Shown piece after piece: positions 54,851 to 64,000 of a stretch of 64,000 nt of DNA. The number at the start of each line of letters is the position of its first letter. Position 1 is the stretch's first letter. The position numbers and the translations under genes were made by a program. The notes below the pieces were generated by a model. That model was not told the origin of the DNA. It saw only the letters and a program-made list of their open reading frames with translations, and did not search any database. Source of the stretch: Bremia lactucae (lineage: Eukaryota > Oomycota > Peronosporomycetes > Peronosporales > Peronosporaceae); NCBI RefSeq assembly GCF_004359215.1, contig NW_027152016.1, positions 667,513 through 731,512 of the forward strand, in the 5' to 3' direction.

Positions 54851-55845
54851 AACATATTTAAAGTCCACCTTAATTGGACAGGTCCATGACATTTGGCAGC
54901 ATCTTTGCCTATTGGAACATTTCAGTAACTAGTAGTGACCCTAGGGCTACTCTCATAACTTGCGTGCTAAAACATGAATGGGCAGAAATAGAGGAAAACC
55001 TCGTCTTTATATCACAGAGGTGAAAACGGCCAAATTCGGCTGTGCTCTGATCGGAGCAACAGCTAAATTTGTTTGGCCATCTTTGTACTTGGTGGTAAAG
55101 CCAGAGAATGGGCTATCACGTGTAGCACTTCTATAGACGTCGCTTTCCCTTGTGGTATACGCTAAATTGCAATGTTTGCGTATTTACTGCAATAGGCTTA
55201 CCGCGTGCGTTCAAGCTTTTTAGGTGCAATTCACATTCGCATTAAAGGGAGTCACATGTGGAACTGGCATCATCTGCGAGCCGAGGTATATATATAATGC
55301 ACTCACCATGGAGGGGTGCACATCTGCAGAGATCGAATCAATTGGTAAAATGATTTATATCCATTTGCTCATATCCGACTAAAAGTTGAGCTTTCTGAAC
55401 ACTAAGTGCTGTGTTTCTGAGAGAAATGCCAGCGGTTTTATTTTTACAGAAGATTAGTCCGTATGCGAAAAGATCATCCTGCTAGCATACCTTCCTTCTA
55501 ACCATCTAGAGGCGATATGAGGGCAGAGTGGTTAGTCACGTGCAGACTCAGGCGTAGATTGACTACGAGTGCTTTCAAGTATGGAGGAGCTACTTAGCTC
55601 CTTAAGTCAAAGAAATTTTAATGTTTAATAGACTCAAAGAGCCAGTTTTTTTACGCAATTCGAGAAAGGATTCAAAAGTAGTAAACTTACATTTTAATGG
55701 GGCACTACTGTTTGTACTGCTTCAGTACAAGTCCACTTCGCACTGCTTTAGTGCGAGTGGTGTCTCACGTCACTTCACGTAAACTAGTACGTGCAGAGGA
55801 AGGCTCGCTTTAAAACACTTACTTTATAGATTGTTTATAAAAACT
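54851..55845. other. Repeat-poor spacer, no gene recognised
   Basis: About 1 kb without recognisable gag/pol or LTR sequence. A local inverted motif, GTACTGCTTCAGTACAAG with CACTGCTTTAGTGCGAG (55716-55752), is present. No long frame occurs on either strand. It marks the left margin of the effector-bearing island. Confidence 0.4.
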
Positions 55846-56092
55846 GTATTTAATATAATTATGTTCTTCTATTTCTATCTATTTTATACTAACATAATTT
55901 AAACTAATACAAAACATGTAATAAAGTCTTATCTGTCTTTCTCTTTGCGCGCGTCCAGCGCTGACTGGACCGCCGAGAAAGTAGATATAATGGTCTATAT
56001 CTACAAATGGATTAGCTTTTAAAATGTTACCATTTAAAAAAGTAATATTCTCCAAATATTCTCTACCTTTTAAATAACATATTAATTATCAA
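55846..56092. repeat. AT-rich dispersed repeat with two conserved stem-loops (copy 2)
   Basis: This is the same ~245 bp unit as 4777-5020, in the same orientation. The hairpins are kept at 55953-55970 (GTCCAG / CTGGAC) and 55981-56004 (GTAGATATA / TATATCTAC, one pair shorter than copy 1). Unlike copy 1 it is not attached to copia coding sequence, so the unit can be separate from that element. Confidence 0.65.
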
Positions 56093-57214
56093 CCTTTAAA
56101 TGTTATTTTCATTCAACGATACACCCAGTTACATACATAGCTGTTTAGTCCGGGATTTCAAGGATCTAACGATCCGAAGAATCGCACGGCAACTAGTGCT
56201 CAAGAGTATGTGCCTTTAGAAAATTCTAGCTTTAGCGATCACCTTTTAAGCCTTAGGAAGGCACGGAACGCGTTAGAATATAAGGGAAAACGAAACTTGT
56301 TGTTTTTATACGTTAAAGACCTTATCCTAAGTTTGTCTAATAAAGACCCTTCTGTCTTGAATCAGAGCTACCACTATATTTCTATTTATTGGCTGTCACG
56401 AATCAACCCCAACACGGATAATCAACAAAAGTGCAACTTCATTACATAAAAAGCGATATCGCTCTGTATTGATGAACTTCGTGAGATTGATCGTGATCTC
56501 AGGCACTGAAGCCCCATGTCTCGTGGAGATCGTAGACGGATAACAACCTCACTTATCCACGGAGGATGTGCCCATCACAAGACGAATTGCCTAGAAGAGC
56601 TACCAGATAAATTGAAATATTATAATCCTCTTAGCAAACAAAATTAAGGCTATTCAATTATTATTTTAATTTCATAAATGTCCTACGGCTCATTCGTCGA
56701 AAATTAGTGGTGGCTCGTAATCACGAGAGCGTCGTCCTTGTGCAAAACTAGAAGTGATACTTGTTTCTATGATTGCTTTGTACTCACGAGTAACTCCTCG
56801 TACTTTCCAAGGAATTTGTTTTACTTAATTTGCTCCTTGTACAAATGAAGAACGCCTGCCCCTTTATATGATCGGGAGATAGTTTTTTCTTTGTAACTTA
56901 TTTTAAAAACTACAACTAAAATATCAAATGTGTTGTCTCAAAAGATTGTTCAATTTCAAGTTTGCAAGAATTTGTTATTCCACACGAGTAAATTTAACCT
57001 TTTTTAAGGTTACATGTATGACACGCAAGATTAAGACAAATAGAAACATGTCGGCAATGCAAAGCAAGTTTAAATTCGTTAAGCCCTCCATATCCTATGA
57101 ATGCATTTACCTGCCCTCGCACTCTAATAAGCAGCACCACAGCACAATCTTAAACCGACAAAGTCACAATAATTTCGTCCACGAAGACATAATGGAGTTC
57201 ATGAACACGACCAA
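56093..57214. other. Spacer downstream of the effector gene, no gene recognised
   Basis: A 79-residue plus frame at 56210-56449 (starting at a non-ATG codon, rich in Leu, Ser and Asn) has no domain. Another plus frame at 56928-57326 runs antisense into the effector 3' end and is probably chance. Bases 56450-56640 are mixed composition with nothing recognised. The effector's 3' UTR should lie just left of 57215. Confidence 0.4.
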
Positions 57215-58087
57215 TTATTTTGCGTTGGCTGCCCTTCCCAGTTCAACAGCCGATAATACGCTATCAATCGTTGCGCTTTGTCGTTTCGAAATGTTAAGAG
57301 TCGACACTAATTTCGTCTCGTCGTAGCGGTCAAGCAGCAACTTTGCGAGCACATTATACCGATTTTCACCCAACAGAGGATCACAGTGCGTGGTCCACAG
57401 TTCAAGCCTTTCCACCGTAAATTGCACGTCAGTTAAATCGCGGGGCGCGAGAAATCGAAACGCATCTGCCGGACTCACTTCATTTTTCGTTAGCAAAGAC
57501 TCAAGTACCCCGCGTTCAAAGGCGTACTTGGGAAGTGTTACTTCCCCCTTCAAAAAAATCGTAGCAGCTTTGGCTTCTCCAAGATTTTCTACATACCTTA
57601 AAAATATTTTGCGTATATCAATACGAGGCATTTTACTCGCGATATGGTTGACAACAAAAGCCAAATGTTGAAAGTTACGGCTATTAACATCGAATGTCTT
57701 AGCATCTCGCATTAATTCATTCAAGGCAACCCCTTCTGCTTCTATCCACCATTTTTGATCACGCAAAAGGTCTTTTTCCACTTTGGCAAACATCATTTTA
57801 TGTTTCAATTTGCCCAAGTAGGAGAGGAGCGCCTCCTCTTCGAAAAGTTTTTGGGCTGCCGATTTCTTAAAGCGAATGAATTTGGACAACGTTTTGACGG
57901 CAGCCCTCTCTTCATTGCGTTGGGAGCGTGTTGTCGCCTCGAAAGACGGCAATGCTCTGAATCGCCGGTTGGCTTCCACGCTGTATGCCACGGCGACGGT
58001 GGCGATTTTGCTGCATGCTAACAGGACAAGACTCACCAGTAGATTGAGACGGCTTAAGCGCGTCGCGAGCTTACATTTGACAGACAT
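57215..58087 (-). CDS. Candidate secreted RxLR-like (RRFR-dEER) effector
   Basis: An intact 290-codon frame starts at ATG 58087; a longer upstream reading has only a GTG start. Residues 1-~34 form a signal peptide: a basic start with KCKLATR, then a hydrophobic core LNLLVSLVLLA and an AVAYSVEA cleavage area. Residues 41-44 read RRFR, an RxLR variant with Phe for Leu. Residues 58-61 read NEER, a dEER-type motif. This order and spacing are those of oomycete host-translocated effectors. The remaining ~230 residues are charged and helical, with WW at 113-114 and repeated Leu/Tyr spacing, possibly compatible with WY/LWY helical units, though I could not confirm one. No transmembrane segment follows the signal peptide. 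It is the only long intact frame in the right half of the window and lies in a repeat-poor island bounded by LTR sequence. Host target unknown. Confidence 0.72.
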   Translation of the reverse strand: MSVKCKLATRLSRLNLLVSLVLLACSKIATVAVAYSVEANRRFRALPSFEATTRSQRNEERAAVKTLSKFIRFKKSAAQKLFEEEALLSYLGKLKHKMMFAKVEKDLLRDQKWWIEAEGVALNELMRDAKTFDVNSRNFQHLAFVVNHIASKMPRIDIRKIFLRYVENLGEAKAATIFLKGEVTLPKYAFERGVLESLLTKNEVSPADAFRFLAPRDLTDVQFTVERLELWTTHCDPLLGENRYNVLAKLLLDRYDETKLVSTLNISKRQSATIDSVLSAVELGRAANAK

Positions 58088-58114
58088 AATTTGCTCTTGA
58101 CTCCTTTCTTGCTG

Positions 58115-58128
58115 AAAGTGAACAATGT
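58115..58128 (-). promoter_or_regulatory. Possible oomycete initiator (Inr-like) element of the effector gene
   Basis: On minus, ACATTGTTCACTTT lies about 30 bp upstream of the effector ATG. It resembles the oomycete core promoter initiator (TCATTYYNCAWTT) with about three mismatches. The position suits a short 5' UTR. Weak support without transcript ends. Confidence 0.3.
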
Positions 58129-58956
58129 ATTGGCTCACAAAGATGCATTGGATATCTTAGTCCGGCTCGTTAATTGGCTCGGAGATATTGGCCAATTCCG
58201 TTGTAGCATTTAAAAATATTTTTAACATGATGCGATAGGAAGCAATAACTGTGTTTGTAATTACTATACTACCATTCTGCTTGTGGATAATCTTGCTTGT
58301 ACTTAATCTACAACCACTCTGCTTGTAAATGGTCGAAAACATACACTGACCAATGCGTTCGAGTCTTCCTGAGCGCTTGACATGTAGCAAGCATTAAGGC
58401 GGCCGTCGACGCGTCTGCCCGCAAACAATGTCATGAACTGTGGCACGGCATACTCTCGCTCAAGACGAAGAGTTAAGCGCCTACTTTCATGTCAAGATCG
58501 CTCACAAACGCAACTAAAGTTAAGATAGAAGCCAGAAACGATATTAAAAACTCGAGTCACGAGGCGAAAGGTGCTACTATAAGTGTGGTCATGTGCACAT
58601 CAACATATCGAAGGAATTATACCTTTCGCAAAGTGCTGGTCTTCATATTAGTGTCGCACCTTCCTCTACCACAATCCTCACTCGCAGTCTATTAAATTTT
58701 AGCAAACACACATGACTTAAGATTCACGTAATACTACAATACAAGGGATTACTATCCACAACAAATCAGCAATTTTACGAGCCGATCTCCTGATGTTTTA
58801 AGCGCTTTATTGTTTAACTTCTTGCTTCATTGCTTGAACTCCAATACAGAGATGGTGCACCATCGAGTCTCCATGGTCTTGACGTGACTCATCGCAACTT
58901 TCTTTTTTTGAAGCACGAACGAGGCGACTAAAATTGCAAGCGTTATCAAGCCAAAA
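58129..58956. other. Spacer upstream of the effector gene, no gene recognised
   Basis: Short frames at 58157-58390 (-) and 58489-58695 (+) have no recognised domain. Direct repeats of a CATTCTGCTTGT / CACTCTGCTTGTA motif occur at 58273 and 58314. The segment should contain the effector promoter and ends at a gypsy B LTR. Confidence 0.4.
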
Positions 58957-59303
58957 TGAAACGGGCTAAAGTTACCCTAATGTTACACAGTCCCCGTTAA
59001 CTACCCTTGGTGAACTTAAGGGATGGTCAATTAATTTAATAAAGTATTTAGACCCACCACTCGGGTGCGGTTCACATCTGTGACCAACCCTTGTGTATGT
59101 GATGCACATAGGTGCATTCACATTAGGAGGGATCACGCCAAATGTCATCACTGAAAACTACTTTCTACTTAGTAAGTGCGCACGAGGATCCGGATTACCG
59201 CTCCCGTGACGACACTTTACTAGAGTACTTAGTGCGTTGGGTGAGGCAGCTAAGTCGCCCACCACAACTACCTCACTGCACGCAAGAGAGCTGATTTAAC
59301 CGC
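58957..59303 (+). repeat. Truncated 5' LTR of gypsy B3
   Basis: It begins TGAAACGGGCTAAAGTTACC (family start TGTAACGGGC) and follows the LTR through ACCACTCGGGTGCGGTTCAC, GATCACGCC and CCACAACTACCTCACTGCAC to GATTTAACCGCTTC. It then passes directly into gag at GCAGGCTCGGAGCGAGG. The LTR right end, primer site and gag start are deleted. A deletion of about 60 bp relative to B1 also removes the middle repeat region near 59138. Confidence 0.78.
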
Positions 59304-60140
59304 TTCAGCAGGCTCGGAGCGAGGTTCTCAACAGGACTAGTGAGATGCTTTTTGCCCGGCCGCATCATCCGAGGCCCATTCGGATGGACCCGCCTAAGTT
59401 CGATGGAGCTGCAGCGCACAGAATTGTCCACTGGCTGTTAGCCGTGGAGCAATGCGGTGTCGCGCAGCTCATTGAGGACGACAGCCGGATGGTGTCGTAC
59501 GCCAAGTCGCACCTGCGCGGTAAGGCGCCTCGGAGTGGGCTTACACGGCGCTTATGGCGGATAGAAAGGCGTTACCTAAATGAGCGGTCTTCAAGGAAAA
59601 GATTCACGCCATGTACCAGCCGTCGAACAAGGAAGTGTTGCTTCAGATGCGCTTCTTTGGAGCGCGATAGGCGAAGCGATCTCTGCAAGAGTATGCGCAA
59701 GAGATGCGCTCGCTGTCGGCGTCCATTACCGTAGGTTCGATTCCGAAGCATATTAAGGTGCCCACGTTTATGAACGGACTACAGCATTGCCCATCGCGAC
59801 AGGCCCTTTTCAGAAAGGTGCCGTCGACGATGGAAGAGGCAATCCAAATTGCCTTAGTTGAGGAGCAATCCTACAACAGTGCCTCGGCGACGGATTAGTA
59901 TAAGCCGTCGGCCGAGAGGTCAGATGCCACTCCCATGGAGTTGGGCAATGCAGACGTTGCCTGCTATAAATGCGGCAAGCGCGGCCATATGATGGCTCGC
60001 TGCTCTGCCAGGGTCCCTGCTGAGGCAAAGATGCCCAGCAAGATGACGCTCTTCCCAAAGGCGATGGCAAGAGCCAGCGTGCGAAACGCATGACTCCTAC
60101 ATTGACCTCTGAGGGGTTGGGAAATGCAGGAGCGCAGTAG
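59304..60140 (+). pseudogene. Gypsy B3 gag (5' deleted)
   Basis: Gag enters in the middle (RSEARFSTGLVRCF region) and shows MLFARPHHPRPIRMDPPKFD near 59345, AAHRIVHWLLAVEQCGVAQL near 59410-59470 and MVSYAKSHLRGKAP, after which a frameshift occurs. It then reads MRSLSASITVGSIPKHIKVP near 59704 and MEEAIQIALVEEQSYNSASA near 59830, followed by a TAG. The zinc knuckle near 59962 reads CYKCGKRGHMMARC with all ligands. The first ~110 codons are missing, consistent with the LTR-gag deletion. Confidence 0.83.
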
Positions 60141-62907
60141 GGGTGGGATGCCCTGCTGAAGCGGATTCTGAAGCTGCCCCTAAGTTCAGAGTTGTCGAAA
60201 AAATGGGTAGCATAGTCCCTGAGGTCTCGAAATTTCGGACCTCAACCCTGCTGGTCTATAGCGCTCAAGTAAGAGGCTATGACCAGGTGATGACCCTCCT
60301 AGTGGATTCGGGTGCATCACAGAACTTTGTAAAACACGCGGCTCTAAAAAAGAGACCGGCGATGTATAAGTCGCTTTGCCAGGATGGCATGCGAGAAGAG
60401 GCGACCGTTCGTTTAGTGAACGGCGCGCTCGTTAAGTCTGAGAGAGTTCAGGTANNNNNNNNNNNNNNNNNNNNNNNNNNNNNNNNNNNNNNNNNNNNNN
60501 NNNNNNNNNNNNNNNNNNNNNNNNNNNNNNNNNNNNNNNNNNNNNNNNNNNNNNCAAGTACACATGAGAGAGTCCGATGTAGCCAAAACAGCTGTAAGTA
60601 CCCAAATGGTATGCTTTGGGAGTGGCTTGTGATGCTCCAAGGTTTGAAAAACGCACTAGCGACATTAAACCGTGTGGTGGCTCACGTGGTGCGTCAGCAC
60701 CGTGCCTACGCGCCTCATTACTTTGACGATGTATTCGTGCATAGTAGGGCCGAGGACGGTATGAGCGCAATAGAGACGCACAAGCGCCATTTAGACGCTG
60801 TGTTGGAGACTTTGAAGGACGCCCAATTATACATCGTCTTGTAAAAGTGTGCAAATCTTTTCCTTGGAGATCGCCCACGTAGGGAACGCCTTTCTGTACA
60901 CGCCTTCTCCTCCAGATGAACGTCGGGGGCCTCGAATCCATTCCCAGAACGTGGTGCCGCTGAGTAATCAATATGCGTTTAGCTCCTGCGCAATATCGTG
61001 TCATAGGGGTCCCTGAGATACCTGTGCTGGGTTGCATCGTAGGCTTACATGGCAGACCGAGACAAGGTAATATCAGTAAAGTAATGGCCGATCTCACGGC
61101 ATGTGAGAACTTTGCCAATTCCTAGGGTTCGCTAATTACTTGCATAAATATAGCGAGAATTATGCTGAGCAAACTAAACCATTATCTGATCTCCTTAAAA
61201 AGGACACAGAATGGGTTTGGTTAAAAGAACAAGAAGATGCGTTCACATCAGTGAAGCAATCTCTTGTAGAGGCACCGGTCTTGGCATTGCCAGACGCGGA
61301 TAAGCCCTTTAGCGTCGTCTGCGATGCAAGTAATTTTGCAATCGGCAGCGCGCTCATGCAGAAGAATAATGACGCGTTGACCGCGTCATCTCTTATCAGT
61401 ATCGGCTTTTAGAAGCCGCGGAACTGAATTACCCCGTGCATGACAAAGAGCGACTTTCAATAAAGTATGCTCTTGTCAAGTTTCGTTTGCATCTGCTGGA
61501 CACCGGACCATTTGTGGATTCTACGGATCACGCATCACTGCGGACGCAATAAACTCACCGCAGCTCTCGCCTAGAATGGCAAGATGGCTTACATTCTTCT
61601 CTGAATTTGCTTTCAAAGTTGAATACAAGCCGGGTAAGTCGAATGTCTTGGCTAACGCTTAATCGCGCCGACCAAACTTCGAGGTAAGACACCAGCAAAG
61701 TATGTCTAGTGCTGCAGCACAGCTTTAGCCGTCAACGTTGGCAGCCAAGAAGGCATATCAGGTGACGAGCTCATTAGCCTCTGAAATAAAAGAGAGCTAC
61801 AGTCAGGACGACCATTGTCGCCTGCTGTTGGATCGCTTTGGTGGACGGAAGTCAACCCTAGCGTCGCACCTGAAATCTAAGCTAAATCGCTTTAGCGATG
61901 ATCTGTTATGGCATCAGCTGTCACCTTGTGATCCCTTGAGAATCTATGTGCCTCGTGACACAGATCTCAAGCTGACGATCCTTCACGAGCTCCAGGATGC
62001 GCCATCTAGTGGGCGTGAAAATACATTCTTACAAGTGTCAGAGGAATTTTGGTGGCCACACCTATATAGCTATATTTGCTCTTGCGAACAGTGTCAGCGC
62101 ATTAAGCCTGCACCGTCTAGCCGTACGCCAATGAAGCCGCTACCGATTCCAACCAACTGTTGGAAGTCAGTAAGTCTGGACTTCATGTTTGGCATGCCGC
62201 CCGGTCATAAGGGTCGGACGGGGCTCGTCGTCTTTGTAGACAGACTGAGCAAAATGGTGCATTCAGCACCATGTCAAACATTGATCAGAGGCAAGGAGGC
62301 AGCTCTTTTCTCCTGGATCATGTATACCGACTACACGGGATACTCGAGTCCATAGTATCGAACCGGGATCCACGTTTACGTCTGGATATTGGCGACATGT
62401 GTTCGAGCTGCTAGGTAGCAAGCTCCACATGTTGACAATATATCACCATCAGACCGATGGCCAAACAGAATGTGCCAATCGGATCATGGCGGATGTCTTA
62501 TGCACTATAGCAACTCCCAAAGAATGAAGCAAGCAAGTGCCTTATGTGGAGTTTGCTTTCAATAACAGTGTCCACGCCAGTACGGGTGAAACATTGTTTT
62601 ATATTAATGAAGTGAGTCATCCTCGGGCGACAGTCTCGTTTGTGCGCAGCCGTATCCTTAGTGGGAAAGGGCCCCTCACTATGCTCGGTGCGAAAGAGGG
62701 TCAAAGTTTCGTCAATATGACGATGACCCGCGAGGGTTTCATCTCAACGACAGAAACTTGCCCTAGTGACCGTTCCAATTTAGCAGTGGTCAATAAACTA
62801 CGTCTTATGACCGAACTGTCGGCGGTACCATAAGCGATTTTGACGCTAAAAGTGTGAGCAAGGCTCAACGCTTTGTGGACGAGCGATTAGCCATCACACG
62901 AATTTAA
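60141..62907 (+). pseudogene. Gypsy B3 pol: protease to integrase (100-N gap inside)
   Basis: The protease reads VYSAQVRGYDQVMTLLVDSG with ASQNFVKHAALKKRPAMYKS (60250-60370). A 100-N gap at 60455-60554 replaces most of the reverse transcriptase. After it come GMLWEWLVMLQGLKNALATL and an intact active site, HYFDDVFVHSRAED, at 60714-60755. RNase H: EAPVLALPDADKPFSVVCDA and SNFAIGSALMQKNNDA (61268-61370), then a TDHASLRT block near 61520. Integrase: YICSCEQCQRIKPAPSSRTP near 62070, SVSLDFMFGMPPGHKGRTGL near 62168, VVFVDRLSKMVHSAPC, HHQTDGQTECANRIMADVL near 62450 and YVEFAFNNSVHASTGETLFY near 62540. The frame ends at AITRI near 62907 where it meets copy B4. It is the best-preserved integrase of the family here. 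Confidence 0.85.
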
Positions 62908-63399
62908 ATGGCCTCGCTGAAATGGGCTAAGAGCGTCGCTCCTAGAGCGCGCTCTTCTAGACGGACATAAATATTATGGCGTCATTGAGTCATGGAGGGC
63001 TCAGGAAAAAAGGCTTGGGCGTATTTTCCAAATCCCAATCGTGTTGCAATCGAATGAAACGCCCGACCAATACGATGCGGAATTCTTTCGCCGCATTCCG
63101 ATGCAATGAATCAGCGGTCGCAACGTATTAATTTCGCCTGCTTGCGTGTGAAAAAAATCATGGGCGGTATTGTACCCCCTGTTTCTTCTCACGTCGCGGC
63201 TTCTGCTTGTTCATTTGAGACTAGAGAAGAGTCCTTAGCTGGTGCTCCTTTACATAGGCAGCCACCAAGCCGGGCACATAAATACGTAGGATATCGATCG
63301 GTTCCCAAGAGTCGAAACTCTTCGGGTAACCTTTTCATTGGACGAGGATTCTATACCTTTGCCTCACGGAGCGGTGGGCAAGCAATTTTCCAACAATAA
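62908..63399 (+). pseudogene. Gypsy B4 opposite-strand reading frame, unknown protein
   Basis: This third copy of the antisense-type frame starts at ATGGCCTCG, the same nonamer found in B1 at 37919. It reads APRARSS, then in another frame YYGVIESWRAQEKRLGRIFQ and IPIVLQSNETPDQYDAEFFR (62974-63095). From 63106 a 97-codon frame reads QRSQRINFACLRVKKIMGGI VPPVSS, then APLHRQPPSRAHKYVGYRSV, overlapping the chromodomain on the other strand. Compared with B1, NEYETEFTRRF and QRSQRINFSRLRVKEMMGGT are plainly the same protein. Confidence 0.5.
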
Positions 63400-64000
63400 A
63401 GCGTTGGTTTCCACCCGCATCCATCAGTGCAGGCGGCGTCCGATAGGAGTGTCGATCTCGCCAAACTACTCGCGGCTGCCTTACCTTCGTCCGTTCGGTC
63501 ATAGGCATTAAGATCTCGAGAGTCAAGTATCGCGACTGACCTCGGATCTTTTTAATGTCCGAGCGAAGGCTTGTAAGGGTAATGAGCGCCTGAAGACTCG
63601 CTTGTACCTCTTTGAGCGGATAATGCTGAGGGATTCGCGTTACTCGCGTGATATCCCTTGCTCTCCGAGTCCTGTTCCTGGTTGAAGGAGTTGGTCGGCT
63701 GATAGTTTTTCGCCTTTTCCGCCCCCCCTCACCCGATCGACGCTCGACTCACAGTCGGCGTCATCATCGGTCTCCTTAGACGGATGGGGGTACGTGACAT
63801 CATTTTGGTCTACATACCGTTTCAGACGAACCACGTAAAATACGAGGTGCGTCTTCATATCTGGGAGAAGGGTGAACCTCCAACCTCTTCTACCACCGTA
63901 AAGGGACCAATGAAACGCGGCAACAACTTCGTAGTTCCGCCAAGCAGTACAGAAATTGCATTTTTAGGTAGGGTAGCAGACCTTAATAGTACTTTTTCAC
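63240..64000 (-). pseudogene. Gypsy B4 integrase C-terminus and chromodomain (runs off the window)
   Basis: From 64000 down, minus encodes TLPKNAISVLLGGTTK-like codons, a GPFTVVEEVG block near 63890, then MKTHLVFYVVRLKRYVDQND VTYPHPSKE near 63858-63775, a linker rich in Thr, Ser and Arg, and a chromodomain: RFIVGKLLAHRSVRQRYRIL near 63400-63350, one TGA, KGYPKSFDSWEPIDILRIYV and PGLVAAYVKEHQL to about 63235. The aromatic and WEP positions match chromoviral chromodomains. The linker and first half of the chromodomain are absent from B1, so B4 gives the fuller family structure. The rest of the element lies beyond the right edge. Confidence 0.78.

Noticed and set aside
56928..57326. 132-residue plus-strand frame overlapping the effector 3' end
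   Set aside because: No domain, no ATG-context or composition support, and it is partly the shadow of the effector coding sequence.

Overview
The window looks like a repeat-rich stretch of an oomycete genome, probably a plant-pathogenic Peronosporales species (Phytophthora or downy mildew type). This rests on four things: degenerate Ty1/copia and chromodomain-bearing Ty3/gypsy elements nested in one another, a pogo/Tigger-class transposase relic, short 60-80 bp GT-AG introns, and one intact secreted-protein gene built like an RxLR-dEER effector. There is no bacterial gene organisation, rRNA, convincing tRNA or CRISPR array. The species is inferred, not shown.

Only three genes look alive. At the left edge is the C-terminal part of a CENP-B-type DNA-binding protein (3-617, +). 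Convergent to it is a thymidine kinase of the TK1 family (827-1560, -), which becomes a full 172-residue protein only when three short introns are removed. Near the right end is a 290-residue secreted protein (57215-58087, -) with a signal peptide, an RRFR motif and a dEER-like motif, sitting in a roughly 4 kb repeat-poor island.

The rest is mainly mobile DNA. From left to right: a Tigger transposase relic (2.0-3.5 kb); a copia element whose 5' half is inverted against its 3' half (3.7-7.2 kb); an unidentified broken gene (8.3-9.0 kb); several copies of one gypsy family, here called A (9.3-15 kb, 17.1-20.8 kb, 24.8-30.2 kb); a 5'-truncated copia (20.9-24.4 kb); a nearly complete copia with both LTRs, primer site and polypurine tract (31.9-36.3 kb, -); and a second gypsy family, here called B, with an LTR-to-LTR copy (36.7-44.8 kb, -), a decayed copy on + (44.9-49.3 kb), a copy broken by assembly gaps (50.2-53.5 kb, -), a 5'-damaged copy (59.0-62.9 kb, +) and the end of another (62.9-64.0 kb, -).

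The most unusual signals are: (i) a reading frame on the strand opposite to pol, lying between the chromodomain and the 3' LTR of gypsy B and recognisable in three copies; (ii) several long hairpins in retroelement coding sequence, two of which can be shown by comparison with sister copies to be local inverted duplications; (iii) patches of gag pasted into pol; and (iv) probable assembly artefacts around the runs of N (an apparently identical 644 bp block on both sides of gaps, and a tandem duplication joined at a single N). Family names A and B and copy letters are local labels, and all alignments were done by eye.
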